From Firmicutes bacterium UBA3553 (GTDB lineage Bacteria; Bacillota; Clostridia; Tissierellales; Sedimentibacteraceae), in the NCBI GenBank assembly GCA_002381185.1, contig DFOA01000017.1, positions 62,001-126,000 on the forward strand: a stretch of DNA of 64,000 nucleotides, in the 5' to 3' direction. The translations under genes and the position numbers were made by a program. Positions 50,508-59,305 of the stretch are shown in pieces (the stretch's first letter is position 1; every line of letters begins with the position of its first letter). The notes under the pieces are model-generated. The model was given only the letters and a program-made list of their open reading frames with translations. It did not search any database and had not been told where the DNA came from.

Positions 50508-50624
50508 TAAATACCTCACATATATAAATTTTATATATTATAAACAGATATTGATAAATTTGCAATATAAATATACAAGAAAATTTAATTTTATCATTTT
50601 TAGTTTTATAGGCTTAATTCCATA

Positions 50625-50653
50625 TTGTTCCAATGGATTGATTGTGATATAAT
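50625..50653 (+). promoter_or_regulatory. Promoter module B (shared with 40419-40459)
   Basis: TTCCATATTGTTCCAA with TGTGATATAATAAA: TTGTTC (50625-50630), 17 bp, TATAAT (50648-50653). The blocks match module A on the other side of the GNAT island. The 340-bp gap to the LysO-like gene also holds another extended -10 near 50737 (ATGATATAATAAGG). Confidence 0.55.
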
Positions 50654-50848
50654 AAATGCAATAATAAACAAAGATTAATGTCTTTGTCTGATATGTATTT
50701 ATTGTATCGGTGTGAAGCAAGCCGATAAACGATGCATTTATGATATAATAAGGTAATTAATAAAATTGGATATAAATTAAAACGAAAGTTTAGGAAGTTT
50801 GTAATACTAATTAAATGAAATAGAATATTGAATATGGAGGGTACTTAT

Positions 50849-51802
50849 TTGACGTGGATGCCTTTTTTATGTTTAGGTGCGGGTTTGCTGTTAGGCATAA
50901 GACAATTATCCAGGGATGCTTTAAAGATAGTCGACTCGATAATTAATGTTGCTTTGATAGTATTAATGCTAACTATAGGTATGAATATCGGAATAAACGA
51001 TTCTGTAATGCTTAATTTGAAAACTATTGGATTAAATTGTGCAATTATCTCTTTAAGTGCTGTAACCTTTAGTGTGCTATTAGTTGCGTTTGTAGAAAGA
51101 ACCATATTGCCATTGGATGTAATAAAAGAAAAACTTTATTTAGAAAACCTCAGCATAAATAATGAAGTTAATATTGAAAAAGAAGGAAAGAAAGAGACAC
51201 CAGCATTGATTTGGATTATGCCTGCCAGCATTATAGCAGGAGTTACAGCAGGTTGTTTTATTATATCTAAAAATCATGTAAAGATATTAGATTACTTTTT
51301 GATCGGTTCGCTTATTTTTCTATATACCGGTGTGGGTATCAGCCTTGGAACTAACCGCAAGGTTTTTGATTATATTAAGATACTTGGATTTAAAGTAATA
51401 TATATTTCATTTGCCATTTTTATGGGCAGTCTAATCGGAGGGTTATTATCAGGCTATATACTGGACATTCCCCTGCATATTTCAGTAATGTCGGCCGGCG
51501 GAATGTCTTATTACAGCATAACCGGTGCATATATGACACAAGTGTACGGAATAGAGGCAGGTACATATGGTTTTGTAGTAAATGTAATGCGAGAATTCTT
51601 TACTGTGCTTCTTTTACCGCTTTTAATCAGAATTAGCGATGGCAGCCCTATTGCAGGCGGAGCTGCAGGAAATATGGATACTATGCTGGTTCCTGTGACT
51701 AAATTTGTAGGAGCTGAGCTAGGTCTTGTAGCGTTGATTACCGGTGTGATACTTACATTTACAGTTCCGCTTATTCTTCCTGCTCTCCACGGTATATTAT
51801 AA
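50849..51802 (+). CDS. LysO family (DUF340) lysine-exporter-like membrane protein
   Basis: A 317-residue membrane protein with about nine hydrophobic segments. SAGGMSYYSITGAYMTQVYG and GAGLLLGIRQLSRDALKIVD match the YbjE/LysO family of amino-acid exporters, with VVNVMREFFTVLLLPLLIRI downstream. The start is TTG at 50849, GGAGGG being 8 nt upstream within an earlier in-frame ATG. Lysine export is the described activity of E. coli LysO; substrate here is by family. Confidence 0.85.
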   Translation: MTWMPFLCLGAGLLLGIRQLSRDALKIVDSIINVALIVLMLTIGMNIGINDSVMLNLKTIGLNCAIISLSAVTFSVLLVAFVERTILPLDVIKEKLYLENLSINNEVNIEKEGKKETPALIWIMPASIIAGVTAGCFIISKNHVKILDYFLIGSLIFLYTGVGISLGTNRKVFDYIKILGFKVIYISFAIFMGSLIGGLLSGYILDIPLHISVMSAGGMSYYSITGAYMTQVYGIEAGTYGFVVNVMREFFTVLLLPLLIRISDGSPIAGGAAGNMDTMLVPVTKFVGAELGLVALITGVILTFTVPLILPALHGIL

Positions 51803-51852
51803 TTTAAGCTATGTATGATTATTTACGCTTGTTTTTTGAGAGGAATAAAAGT

Positions 51853-52236
51853 ATGAAGAGGGTATATTATTTGTTTTTAGTATTAGCTGTTATGTGTCTT
51901 GGGCTGTTATCCAGAAGGATGACTGTGTATATTCCGGATATTATTGATTTGTTCCTTGGTGATTTCCTGTGGGCAATGATGATATACTTTATGATAAGGA
52001 TGATATTTATAAATTTAACCATAAGGAAAGCAGCTTTTTTTGGAATATTATTTTGTTTTTTAATAGAGACCAGCCAGCTTTATCATAGCGGTTGGATTGA
52101 TGCAATAAGAGGCACCACGTTAGGGGGGCTGATTTTAGGGTACGGATTTTTATGGAGCGATTTAGTTGCTTATTTATTTGGAGTCAGCTTTGGAGCCGTA
52201 TTTGATGGACTTATGACCGGAGATATAAGATATTAA
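51853..52236 (+). CDS. DUF2809 membrane protein
   Basis: A 127-residue membrane protein with three or four hydrophobic segments. LGLLSRRMTVYIPDIIDLFL then GDFLWAMMIYFMIR and ETSQLYHSGWIDAIRGTTLG then GLILGYGF match the DUF2809 family. AGAGGA lies 8 nt before the ATG at 51853. Function unknown. Confidence 0.8.
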   Translation: MKRVYYLFLVLAVMCLGLLSRRMTVYIPDIIDLFLGDFLWAMMIYFMIRMIFINLTIRKAAFFGILFCFLIETSQLYHSGWIDAIRGTTLGGLILGYGFLWSDLVAYLFGVSFGAVFDGLMTGDIRY

Positions 52237-52248
52237 ATTGGAGGATAT

Positions 52249-53526
52249 ATGAAAAAGAACAATGATAAACTTGTTATAATAATTTTGATTCTTTTCTTTG
52301 TCTTTACTATTTACAGAAATACGGGTTATAAACTAGGTGAAGATTATAGAAAAAGAATGTATTATGACTTTAAAAACTATGTTAGTACAATTGAGGAAAT
52401 TAATGATAAGCTGGCATGGATATTAATTACGGAGGATTATGCTAATCTAAGTGAAGAATTATATATCAGCGAAGAAATTTTAAGAGATTTTGAGAGATCA
52501 AAATCAGATGCAGGCAGGATTGGAAACTTTGATTATACTAATGACTATGATAATATCTATATGCGGTTTAATTATAATATAAATAACATTTTACAAGATG
52601 GAATTACCTCTAATTCGGAAAAAGAATACATTGACGCTTTATATAACTACAATACTGAATTAATAAGTCAATATAAAAATATTTTAGAATCTATACATGG
52701 CAAATTTGAAGATAATATCGAAAAAAAAGTTATTAATAAAATTATAAAGGTTTATAATGATTTTTCAAATAGGGCTGATGAAATTTTACATACAGAATAT
52801 TACAGCATGCTAAAGGATTACAAAGGGGATTTTTCAGGCTTTGATTTTAAAAGAGCTGAAAAACTAGTTGATGATATTTTTTCTAAGGTTGTGCCGGGGC
52901 GAATATTGAATTATAATAATAAAGCTGATATATACGCCGATAAATTCATCTTCACAACACATGGGGATGGAGAAAAAATGGACACAGGGATGGTGTACCA
53001 AGTTCCGCAATATAGAATTGAATATGATAAGTCAGGCAGAGAAGTTTATTTAACACTTGTAGGCGGAACGATACCTATGTATGTATTGAAAGAGGAGGAA
53101 GTTGATTCAATTGCTCAAGATATATTAGAAAGACTCAATTATGAAGGCTTCTTATATGAAAGAACTGTCAGTAACTTTAATATCCCACAGCTGTCAAGTA
53201 TAACTTACTCATATATAAATAAAGTTGGTGATATATGGGATCAACAGCAAAAAATAAAATTAGTACTGGATTCCTATGGACTAGTTCGTGAATTATATAT
53301 GATGGACAGAGATAATGATGATAGAGCTTTATATTTTGTCGACATTGAAGAAATACTTAATAAAATACATAAGGAAGCCGAAGTAAATGATATTTACAAG
53401 GTGAAAAATATTGATGGAGAAGCTGAATATATTGTAAAACTCACATATAAAGGAACAAATTATGAACTGGTGCTTAATGGTGAAAATGGAAACCTAAAAA
53501 AATCTGACAGCATTGAAAAAGATTAA
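52249..53526 (+). CDS. YpeB-like membrane-anchored protein
   Basis: A 425-residue protein with an N-terminal anchor (residues 9-25) and a mainly helical middle. The length and the C-terminal pattern VYQVPQYRIEYDKSGREVYL then TLVGGTIPM recall YpeB, the partner of spore cortex lytic enzyme SleB, but similarity is weak and no sleB is nearby. AATTGGAGGATAT precedes the ATG. Likely exported and membrane bound, possibly sporulation linked. Confidence 0.5.
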   Translation: MKKNNDKLVIIILILFFVFTIYRNTGYKLGEDYRKRMYYDFKNYVSTIEEINDKLAWILITEDYANLSEELYISEEILRDFERSKSDAGRIGNFDYTNDYDNIYMRFNYNINNILQDGITSNSEKEYIDALYNYNTELISQYKNILESIHGKFEDNIEKKVINKIIKVYNDFSNRADEILHTEYYSMLKDYKGDFSGFDFKRAEKLVDDIFSKVVPGRILNYNNKADIYADKFIFTTHGDGEKMDTGMVYQVPQYRIEYDKSGREVYLTLVGGTIPMYVLKEEEVDSIAQDILERLNYEGFLYERTVSNFNIPQLSSITYSYINKVGDIWDQQQKIKLVLDSYGLVRELYMMDRDNDDRALYFVDIEEILNKIHKEAEVNDIYKVKNIDGEAEYIVKLTYKGTNYELVLNGENGNLKKSDSIEKD

Positions 53527-53587
53527 TTATAGGCTGCGAATTAAAGAAAATTCAAATTAAAATCGGATGGTAAATAAGGAGAAAAAC

Positions 53588-54226
53588 ATGGCACAGCTTT
53601 ATTACAGATACAGTACAATGGGTGCAGGAAAAAGTATAGAAGTACAAAAGGTTGCATTCAATTATGAGGAAAAGGGACAAAGTCCTCTTATATTTACATC
53701 AGCTCTGGACAACAGGTTTGCTGAAGAAGGGATGGTTGCATCTCGTATAGGGCTTCAAAGAAAAGCAATTGCAGTTCATGACGATATGAATATTTTTGAT
53801 GTGGTTAAAGAATACAATGATTTGTTCAGAGTTGATGCTGTTATAATAGATGAATGCCAATTTTTAAAAAAGCATCACGTGCTGGAGCTGACTGATATAG
53901 TTGATGATTTAAACATACCGGTTATGTGTTATGGATTAAAATCAGATTTCAGAAATGAATTATTTGAAGGGTCATACTGGCTTTTAGCAATGTCAGATAA
54001 AATAGAAGAAATTAAAACTGTTTGCTGGTGTGGAAAAAAGGCACTGGTAAATGCAAGAATTGTTGATGGAAAGGTTGTTTATGAAGGCGAGCAGATTTTG
54101 GTAGGTGGAAACGACAGCTATACGGCATTATGCAGAAAGCATTACAAAAAAGGATTAGTAATGCCCTATCAAGAAAAATCAGAGGACTTAATAACAAGAT
54201 ATGAAAATTTAAAAAAAGAAAAGTGA
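53588..54226 (+). CDS. tdk: Thymidine kinase (type II)
   Basis: A 212-residue deoxynucleoside kinase that phosphorylates thymidine in the salvage pathway. YSTMGAGKSIEVQKVAFNYE holds the P-loop, AVIIDECQFL Walker B, MCYGLKSDF the lasso start, and CWCGKKALVNAR with LCRKHY the structural zinc ligands. AAGGAG lies 6 nt before the ATG at 53588. A strong terminator follows. Confidence 0.95.
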   Translation: MAQLYYRYSTMGAGKSIEVQKVAFNYEEKGQSPLIFTSALDNRFAEEGMVASRIGLQRKAIAVHDDMNIFDVVKEYNDLFRVDAVIIDECQFLKKHHVLELTDIVDDLNIPVMCYGLKSDFRNELFEGSYWLLAMSDKIEEIKTVCWCGKKALVNARIVDGKVVYEGEQILVGGNDSYTALCRKHYKKGLVMPYQEKSEDLITRYENLKKEK

Positions 54227-54244
54227 TTAGAATGTCTAGTGATA

Positions 54245-54281
54245 GGTATCCTCGATTTTGTAAAAACGAGGGTACCTTTTT
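54245..54281 (+). terminator. Terminator of tdk
   Basis: GGTATCCTCG (54245-54254) pairs with CGAGGGTACC (54267-54276), one wobble, then five T residues. Confidence 0.9.
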
Positions 54282-54348
54282 AATTTTGGAACTATATGAA
54301 TAAAAAGGAATCTTATGTCTATAATAATATAGATAGGAGGTTTTTTCC

Positions 54349-54609
54349 ATGAGTAGTATTTCAAATAAGGAGTTAAAAATTAAAAATATTTTTGATAACT
54401 TTAAAGTTCAAAAAAGTACAAGTGATAAAAATGACTTATATATTAATCTAGAAAATGCAAAAAAAGAATGGGAAGAAGCTAAAAACATATTTGAAAATGT
54501 GTCTGAACCAGATTTAGTAGATTATGCGATTTATAATGTAGAAGCAGCAGAAAAAAAATATGTTTACTTGTTAAGAAAGATTAAAAATGAAAATGCTAAT
54601 GCAAATTAA
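54349..54609 (+). CDS. DUF2508 (YaaL-like) protein
   Basis: An 86-residue acidic helical protein: LENAKKEWEEAKNIFENVSE and PDLVDYAIYNVEAAEKKYVY fit the DUF2508/YaaL family of small sporulation-era Firmicutes proteins. In Bacillus yaaL lies just after recR; here it is 35 kb from recR. AGGAGGTTTTTTCC precedes the ATG. Confidence 0.75.
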   Translation: MSSISNKELKIKNIFDNFKVQKSTSDKNDLYINLENAKKEWEEAKNIFENVSEPDLVDYAIYNVEAAEKKYVYLLRKIKNENANAN

Positions 54610-54617
54610 ATTTTAGG

Positions 54618-54649
54618 GGTGTAAGCTTTCACTTACACCTTAATTTTTG
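54618..54649 (+). terminator. Terminator
   Basis: GGTGTAAG (54618-54625) pairs with CTTACACC (54632-54639), followed by TTAATTTTT. Confidence 0.8.
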
Positions 54650-54651
54650 TG

Positions 54652-54894
54652 TTAAATAAGCTCTTGTTCAAGTTCATCAAAAATTTCAGAAGTGAAAAAA
54701 TCTTGTAAGGTTATTTCAAGACCATCACATATTTTTTTGATCAAAACAATTCCTATGTCTTTCCTGTCAGCATCAAATACGCTGTAGACTGTTGAAGGCG
54801 TAATGCCGGACAGGTTAGCCAGCTTATTTACAGCCATCCCTCTTTCAAAACATATTTCGTTGATTCTTTTAATGACTGCTTCTTTAATACACAT
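54652..54894 (-). CDS. XRE-family helix-turn-helix regulator
   Basis: An 80-residue DNA-binding protein: FERGMAVNKLANLSGITPST then VYSVF is a typical XRE helix-turn-helix. The frame extends upstream to 55068, but the ATG at 54894 has CAGGTG before it and the extension looks like non-coding AT-rich DNA. It may bind the palindrome at 54951. Confidence 0.85.
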   Translation of the reverse strand: MCIKEAVIKRINEICFERGMAVNKLANLSGITPSTVYSVFDADRKDIGIVLIKKICDGLEITLQDFFTSEIFDELEQELI

Positions 54895-54950
54895 ATTTAC
54901 ACCTGCTTTGTAACTAAGATTTGAAAGTATTTTACCATAATTTCGTCTAT

Positions 54951-54960
54951 GCGTATACGC
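54951..54960. promoter_or_regulatory. Perfect palindrome upstream of XRE gene
   Basis: GCGTATACGC is a perfect 10-bp palindrome 57 bp upstream of the XRE gene, in an otherwise AT-rich gap. It is a candidate self-regulatory operator. Confidence 0.45.
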
Positions 54961-55144
54961 TAAAACGTATAAAATTAATAAAATACCATTAAAATTTATA
55001 AAACATTGTAAAATATGACAAAAACTAGATTTATATGCATTAATATAATAACGGTGAATATTCATCATATGAAATATTTACAATTGCAAATACTTATTTA
55101 CCATGTTAAACTAAATAAAACAAAATTAGAAAGTGTGTGATTCG

Positions 55145-56215
55145 ATGAGTTCTATCTCAAACGCTGATACAATTAATAAAGAGAAAAAAGACAAGCTTTT
55201 TGAGCTGGATTATATGAGGTTTATAGCATGTTTGGCTGTAATGATTGTACATATTACCGCTACAGCTATGGATACAAACGGTTACATCCGCGGCAGCCTT
55301 CCTTATGTTGTAATACTGGCTGTAAACAGAAGCTTTAAATTTACTACACCTATTTTTATTTTCTTAAGCGGAGTGACAAGCTTCTACAGCTACAGAAAAA
55401 AAGAGTTCAAATATTTTCCGTTTATTGTAAGAAGGCTTGAAAAGGTACTTGTGGCTTACCTTGTATGGTGCGCCGTTTATTATGCAGCCTATATAAAACT
55501 TGGCTATTACTCATTTGACATTAGGTTTTTTATTGACAGAATACTTTTGGGAGATATGTCCTATCATCTTTATTTTGTAATAATAATTACACAGATGTAT
55601 ATTATCGGTCCTGTTTTTTATAAGATGTTGAAAGGTTCTGACAGAAAAATAACTATACTGATTGTTGCAGCAATAATTACGGCGCTTTGTGCCGAATATA
55701 TAAGATTCAAATATTCAGACAGACTTTTTTTAAAATATATGTTTTTTTACATGCTCGGCATATTTGTTACACTGGAGTACGACAAATATATATCGTGGAT
55801 TAATAAAAATAAATTTGCGATTTCTGCGGGTTATGTAATTATTTCAGCAGTCTATGCGATGGTCTCTTATTACGACCATGTAACATACATTTACGTTTGG
55901 TTTGTGTTTTCTATTTTTTCTGTTTTCTTTGTATATTATATAGGATTACTGATGAAAAAATCTTTAAGCAAGTTATACAGCTTTATAAAGTTATTTGGAC
56001 AAAGTTCATATTACATTTATTTAATGCATCCACTTGTACTGACTTTGATGATTATGTATACTAATAACAACGGTATACTGTCTGTTACAAAGAGGCTGAT
56101 AATTTATTTTTCAACGGTGATACCTATAACTGTTGCAGCCTGCTTAGCATTTACTGCGTTAAGGAATAAGATTAAGAAAAACAAAAAAGCAGCATTGACT
56201 GCTTCATCTAATTAA
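55145..56215 (+). CDS. Acyltransferase-3 family membrane protein
   Basis: A 356-residue membrane acyltransferase with about ten membrane helices. ELDYMRFIACLAVMIVHITA holds the conserved active-site His, and KFTTPIFIFLSGVTSFYSYR follows; YYIYLMHPLVLTLMIMYTNN is the usual late block. Members O-acetylate sugars, cell-wall polymers or lipids. The ATG at 55145 is chosen; a GTG at 55133 has a weak upstream GAAAG. No polysaccharide genes adjoin, so the target is unknown. Confidence 0.88.
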   Translation: MSSISNADTINKEKKDKLFELDYMRFIACLAVMIVHITATAMDTNGYIRGSLPYVVILAVNRSFKFTTPIFIFLSGVTSFYSYRKKEFKYFPFIVRRLEKVLVAYLVWCAVYYAAYIKLGYYSFDIRFFIDRILLGDMSYHLYFVIIITQMYIIGPVFYKMLKGSDRKITILIVAAIITALCAEYIRFKYSDRLFLKYMFFYMLGIFVTLEYDKYISWINKNKFAISAGYVIISAVYAMVSYYDHVTYIYVWFVFSIFSVFFVYYIGLLMKKSLSKLYSFIKLFGQSSYYIYLMHPLVLTLMIMYTNNNGILSVTKRLIIYFSTVIPITVAACLAFTALRNKIKKNKKAALTASSN

Positions 56216-56228
56216 AAATTAGTATATA

Positions 56229-56282
56229 TGTCATTCTAAAGCGAAGCTGGATGAGATGCTTCGTTTTAGAATGACATTTTTT
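56229..56282. terminator. Long terminator hairpin
   Basis: A 19-bp stem, TGTCATTCTAAAGCGAAGC (56229-56247) with GCTTCGTTTTAGAATGACA (56258-56276), one mismatch, then six T residues. It ends the acyltransferase transcript and touches the convergent HD gene. Confidence 0.92.
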
Positions 56283-56847
56283 AAATTACCTGTTCACTCT
56301 TTTCGTATTCTCTCATTGCAAGAATTGTCTGTTGGAACAAATCATCCAATTCCCAGCCAAGCATATCTGCACCCTGCTGGATAGCTTCTCTAGAGCAGCC
56401 TGCTGCAAAGCTCGGTGTTTTGAATTTTTTCTTTAATGATTTAACTTCCAGGTCAGATACGCTTTTTGAAGGCCTCATTAATGCAACTGCACCGATCAAT
56501 CCTGTTAATTCATCTGTAGCAAACAGTATTTTTTCCATTTCGTGCTCTGGCTTAGCAGTAGCTTTTGTCAAACCGTATCCGTGGCTGACAATTGCATGAA
56601 TTATTTTTTCGTCTATTCCTTTTTCGTTTAATATTTCTTGAACCTTTACGCAATGCTCCTCTGGGTACATTTCAAAGTCCAAGTCATGTAAAAGTCCTAC
56701 AATTCCCCAGAATTCTGCTTCATTCTCATAACCTAATTTTTTTGCAAAATATTCCATTACAAAACCGACAGTTTCAGCATGTTTTAAATGAAATTCTTCT
56801 TTGTTGTATTCCTTAAGCAATGACCAGGCTTCTTCTTTTGTAATCAT
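56281..56847 (-). CDS. HD-domain (HDIG-like) hydrolase
   Basis: A 188-residue HD phosphohydrolase: EEFHLKHAETVGFVMEYFAK (His), GIVGLLHDLDFEMYPEEHCV (HD), AIVSHGYGLTK (His) and LFATDELTGLIGAVALMRPS (Asp). This is the pattern of uncharacterised nucleotide or phosphate hydrolases common in clostridia. GAAGGAAGGGA precedes the ATG at 56847. Confidence 0.88.
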   Translation of the reverse strand: MITKEEAWSLLKEYNKEEFHLKHAETVGFVMEYFAKKLGYENEAEFWGIVGLLHDLDFEMYPEEHCVKVQEILNEKGIDEKIIHAIVSHGYGLTKATAKPEHEMEKILFATDELTGLIGAVALMRPSKSVSDLEVKSLKKKFKTPSFAAGCSREAIQQGADMLGWELDDLFQQTILAMREYEKSEQVI

Positions 56848-56951
56848 TCAAATCCCTTCCTTCAATTCTTATTTTATTAAGATAATTTTAACTTATTTGA
56901 TAAAACATGTCTAGTATTTAATATTTTTGTAAATTTCAAACAAACATTAGT

Positions 56952-56980
56952 TTGACAACTTATTATCAAAATGCTAAAAT
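56952..56980 (+). promoter_or_regulatory. Upstream promoter in iclR leader
   Basis: TTGACA (56952-56957), 17 bp, TAAAAT (56975-56980). The gap from 56848 to 57151 holds this and the nearer promoter at 57102; otherwise no coding or repeat structure is seen. Confidence 0.55.
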
Positions 56981-57101
56981 CTATTTACGCCATGCAGCAA
57001 TTGTATTTTTATTTAATAATCAATAATATTTAAACCAGACTTTTGTGATAATTAAACGGAAGTAAAAATTCTTAATGTTACATAAATTTAAATAATAATG
57101 A

Positions 57102-57130
57102 TTGATTTTTTACAAACAATATGCTAAAAT
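57102..57130 (+). promoter_or_regulatory. Proximal promoter of iclR
   Basis: TTGATT (57102-57107), 17 bp, TAAAAT (57125-57130), preceded by ATGC like the upstream promoter. Transcription would start near 57137, past the ATG at 57134, which supports the start at 57152. Confidence 0.6.
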
Positions 57131-57151
57131 TTCATGGTCAAGGAAAAAGTA

Positions 57152-57916
57152 ATGAAGAATTTGGTCAGAGTTCAGTCAATAGACAGAGCAGTTGCTATAC
57201 TCGAATGCTTTTCTGAGAACAAACGTGAGCTGAAATTGTCAGAGATAGCAAATATGCTGGATTTAAATAAGAGTACGGTTCATGGGTTATTGAATACTTT
57301 AAAGTATCATGGATTTATCGACCAGGACGAAGCAACACAAAAATATCGTCTTGGTATACGCTTCATGGTATACGGCGATTTAGTCATAAATTCTATTGAT
57401 ATAACAAGCATTGCTTATCCAGTTATTGAGAAGGTCTGTGAAAAAATTGAAGAAACAGTACATATAGCAATGTTGGACGGACATGATGTAGTGTATATTG
57501 AAAAAAAGGAATGCAATAAGTCAATAAAAACTTCGACTAAAATAGGAGTAAGAATTCCTGCTTATTTCACAGCTGATGGGAAGGTAATATTAAGCTATCT
57601 GGAAAGAGAAAAGATAAAAGGGCTGTTACCCAGAAGTATAAAACAGCTTACACCCAATACAATAACGGACAAGCATAAGCTATTGGACATGTTGACTGAA
57701 ATAAGGTATAAAGGCTATGCAGTAGATCTGGAAGAAACAGTACAGGGATTGGTATGTGTGGCAGCACCGATTTTCAGTCATACAGGAACTGTGAAATACA
57801 GCTTGAGTGCAACGGGTCCGACAGTAAGGATGACTGAAGATAAAATAAAAGAATACATAAAGATTATAAAAGAAGCAGCAAATGAAATATCGTGCAGGAT
57901 TGGATACAAAGGATAG
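57152..57916 (+). CDS. IclR family transcriptional regulator
   Basis: A 254-residue regulator. The N-terminal winged helix is RVQSIDRAVAILECFSENKR, LKLSEIANMLDLNKSTVHGL; the C-terminal ligand domain has AMLDGHDVVYIEKKECNKS, RIPAYFTADGKVILSYLERE and GYAVDLEETVQGLVCVAAPI. IclR proteins control catabolic genes with small organic acids as ligands. AAGGA lies 7 nt before the ATG at 57152. Its last codons form the first part of a duplicated 75-bp unit. Confidence 0.93.
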   Translation: MKNLVRVQSIDRAVAILECFSENKRELKLSEIANMLDLNKSTVHGLLNTLKYHGFIDQDEATQKYRLGIRFMVYGDLVINSIDITSIAYPVIEKVCEKIEETVHIAMLDGHDVVYIEKKECNKSIKTSTKIGVRIPAYFTADGKVILSYLEREKIKGLLPRSIKQLTPNTITDKHKLLDMLTEIRYKGYAVDLEETVQGLVCVAAPIFSHTGTVKYSLSATGPTVRMTEDKIKEYIKIIKEAANEISCRIGYKG

Positions 57917-58051
57917 CTATGGCATATCCTTTAAAAAAGAGGTTGCATTAGAACGTTATTCAGTATTGCTGAATATAAACATAAAGGATATTTGAAACAT
58001 ATCCTTTAAAAAGAGGGTTATTTCAGAACATCATTCAGCATTACAGAATAT
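57908..58051 (+). repeat. 75-bp tandem duplication with hairpins after iclR
   Basis: Two imperfect copies, starting at 57908 and 57983 (period 75 bp). Each opens with AAAGGATA, a short loop and TATCCTTT (an 8-9 bp hairpin), then AAAAAGAGG and a second small stem around ATTCAG. The first copy includes the iclR stop codon, so the unit was copied from or into the gene end. Tandem terminator duplication or a repeated RNA stability element are possible. Confidence 0.8.
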
Positions 58052-58067
58052 TGGAAATAAATATATG

Positions 58068-58096
58068 TTGACTATATATAAACGATTTGTTAAAAT
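58068..58096 (+). promoter_or_regulatory. Promoter of lipoprotein gene
   Basis: TTGACT (58068-58073), 17 bp, TAAAAT (58091-58096), about 80 bp before the lipoprotein start. Confidence 0.65.
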
Positions 58097-58175
58097 TGTA
58101 GCTAAATAAAAGAAGTTATAATCAGCATATGCTGTTTATATAAATAAATTAATTTTTTACTCGATGGAGGAAGAC

Positions 58176-59249
58176 ATGAAAAAATTATTAGCGTTATTAT
58201 TAGTCCTGACAATGTCATTATTTGCATTTGTTGGGTGTGCAAAAGAACAACCACCGGCAGAAAAACCGGTTGAAGAACAGCCAGTAACTGAAGAACCAAA
58301 AACTGAAGAACCTTCGGCTGACAATGCAGTAAAAACTGGTTTAGCCGTTGTAACATCTTTAGAAAAATCAAAAGACGCAACTGCTGATGCAGAAGGACTG
58401 GGTCAATCTGACTCAGTAGTAGTAGCTGTTACAGTTGATAAGGATGGAAAAGTAGTTAAAGCAGCAATTGACACTGCACAAACTAAAATCAATTTTTCAA
58501 CTGAAGGAAAAGTAACATCTGATTTAACAGCTGTTTATAAGAGCAAACAAGAACTTAAAGAAGAATATGGAATGTCTAAAGCATCAACTTTAGGAAAAGA
58601 ATGGTATGAACAAGCTAATGCTCTTGCAAATTATTTCGTTGGAAAAACTGCAGAAGAAATAAAAGCAATACCAACTGACGATGCAGGAGTTACAACTGAT
58701 GCAGATTTAGTTTCTTCTGTAACTATTAAAATCAATGATTACAAAGAAGCAGCTGAAAAAGCTATAGCTAATGCTCAGGATTTAGGAGCAACTGCAGATG
58801 ATGAATTAGGTTTAGGAATTAACACTACAATTGCTAAATCGAAAGATGCAACTGCTGATGCTGAAGGTCAGACACAAGCATATTCTATCTACACAGCAAC
58901 TACTTTTGGTGCAGATGGAAAAATCACAAGCAATATAATTGATGCTTCTCAAGCTACAGTTAAATTTGATGCTACAGGAAAAATTACAACTGACTTAACT
59001 GCACCTGTAAAAACAAAGGTTGAGTTAGGTGATGAATATGGAATGAAAGCAGCATCTAAAATAGGCAAAGAATGGTTTGAACAAGCAGCATCATTCTCTG
59101 AATATGTTTTAGGAAAAACTGCTGAAGAAGTTGCAGCTATTGCAGTTGAAGAAGGCAAAGCTACAGACGCTGATTTAGTATCTTCAGTTACAGTTACAAT
59201 TGATGAATTCCAATTAGTAATAGAAAAAGCAGCAGCAACAGCAAAATAG
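58176..59249 (+). CDS. Lipoprotein with two tandem repeat domains
   Basis: A 357-residue secreted lipoprotein. The signal peptide ends in FAFVGC with the lipid Cys at residue 21, followed by a Pro/Glu-rich spacer (to about 50). Two homologous domains of about 140 residues follow (about 54-200 and 212-357), each with SKDATADAEG, a strand set, EYGM-x2-AS-x2-GKEW, GKTAEE and ATDADLVSSVT near its end. I know similar proteins in clostridia but no proven function; the FMN-linked S/T-GAT motif is absent. The start at 58176 has GGAGG 5 nt upstream inside an earlier ATG. Confidence 0.85.
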   Translation: MKKLLALLLVLTMSLFAFVGCAKEQPPAEKPVEEQPVTEEPKTEEPSADNAVKTGLAVVTSLEKSKDATADAEGLGQSDSVVVAVTVDKDGKVVKAAIDTAQTKINFSTEGKVTSDLTAVYKSKQELKEEYGMSKASTLGKEWYEQANALANYFVGKTAEEIKAIPTDDAGVTTDADLVSSVTIKINDYKEAAEKAIANAQDLGATADDELGLGINTTIAKSKDATADAEGQTQAYSIYTATTFGADGKITSNIIDASQATVKFDATGKITTDLTAPVKTKVELGDEYGMKAASKIGKEWFEQAASFSEYVLGKTAEEVAAIAVEEGKATDADLVSSVTVTIDEFQLVIEKAAATAK

Positions 59250-59263
59250 TAAATATAAAATTG

Positions 59264-59296
59264 AAAGCCCTGATGACATTCATTAGGGCTTTTTTG
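59264..59296 (+). terminator. Terminator of lipoprotein gene
   Basis: AAAGCCCT (59264-59271) pairs with AGGGCTTT (59285-59292), followed by T residues. Confidence 0.88.
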
Positions 59297-59305
59297 TATG
59301 TATTA

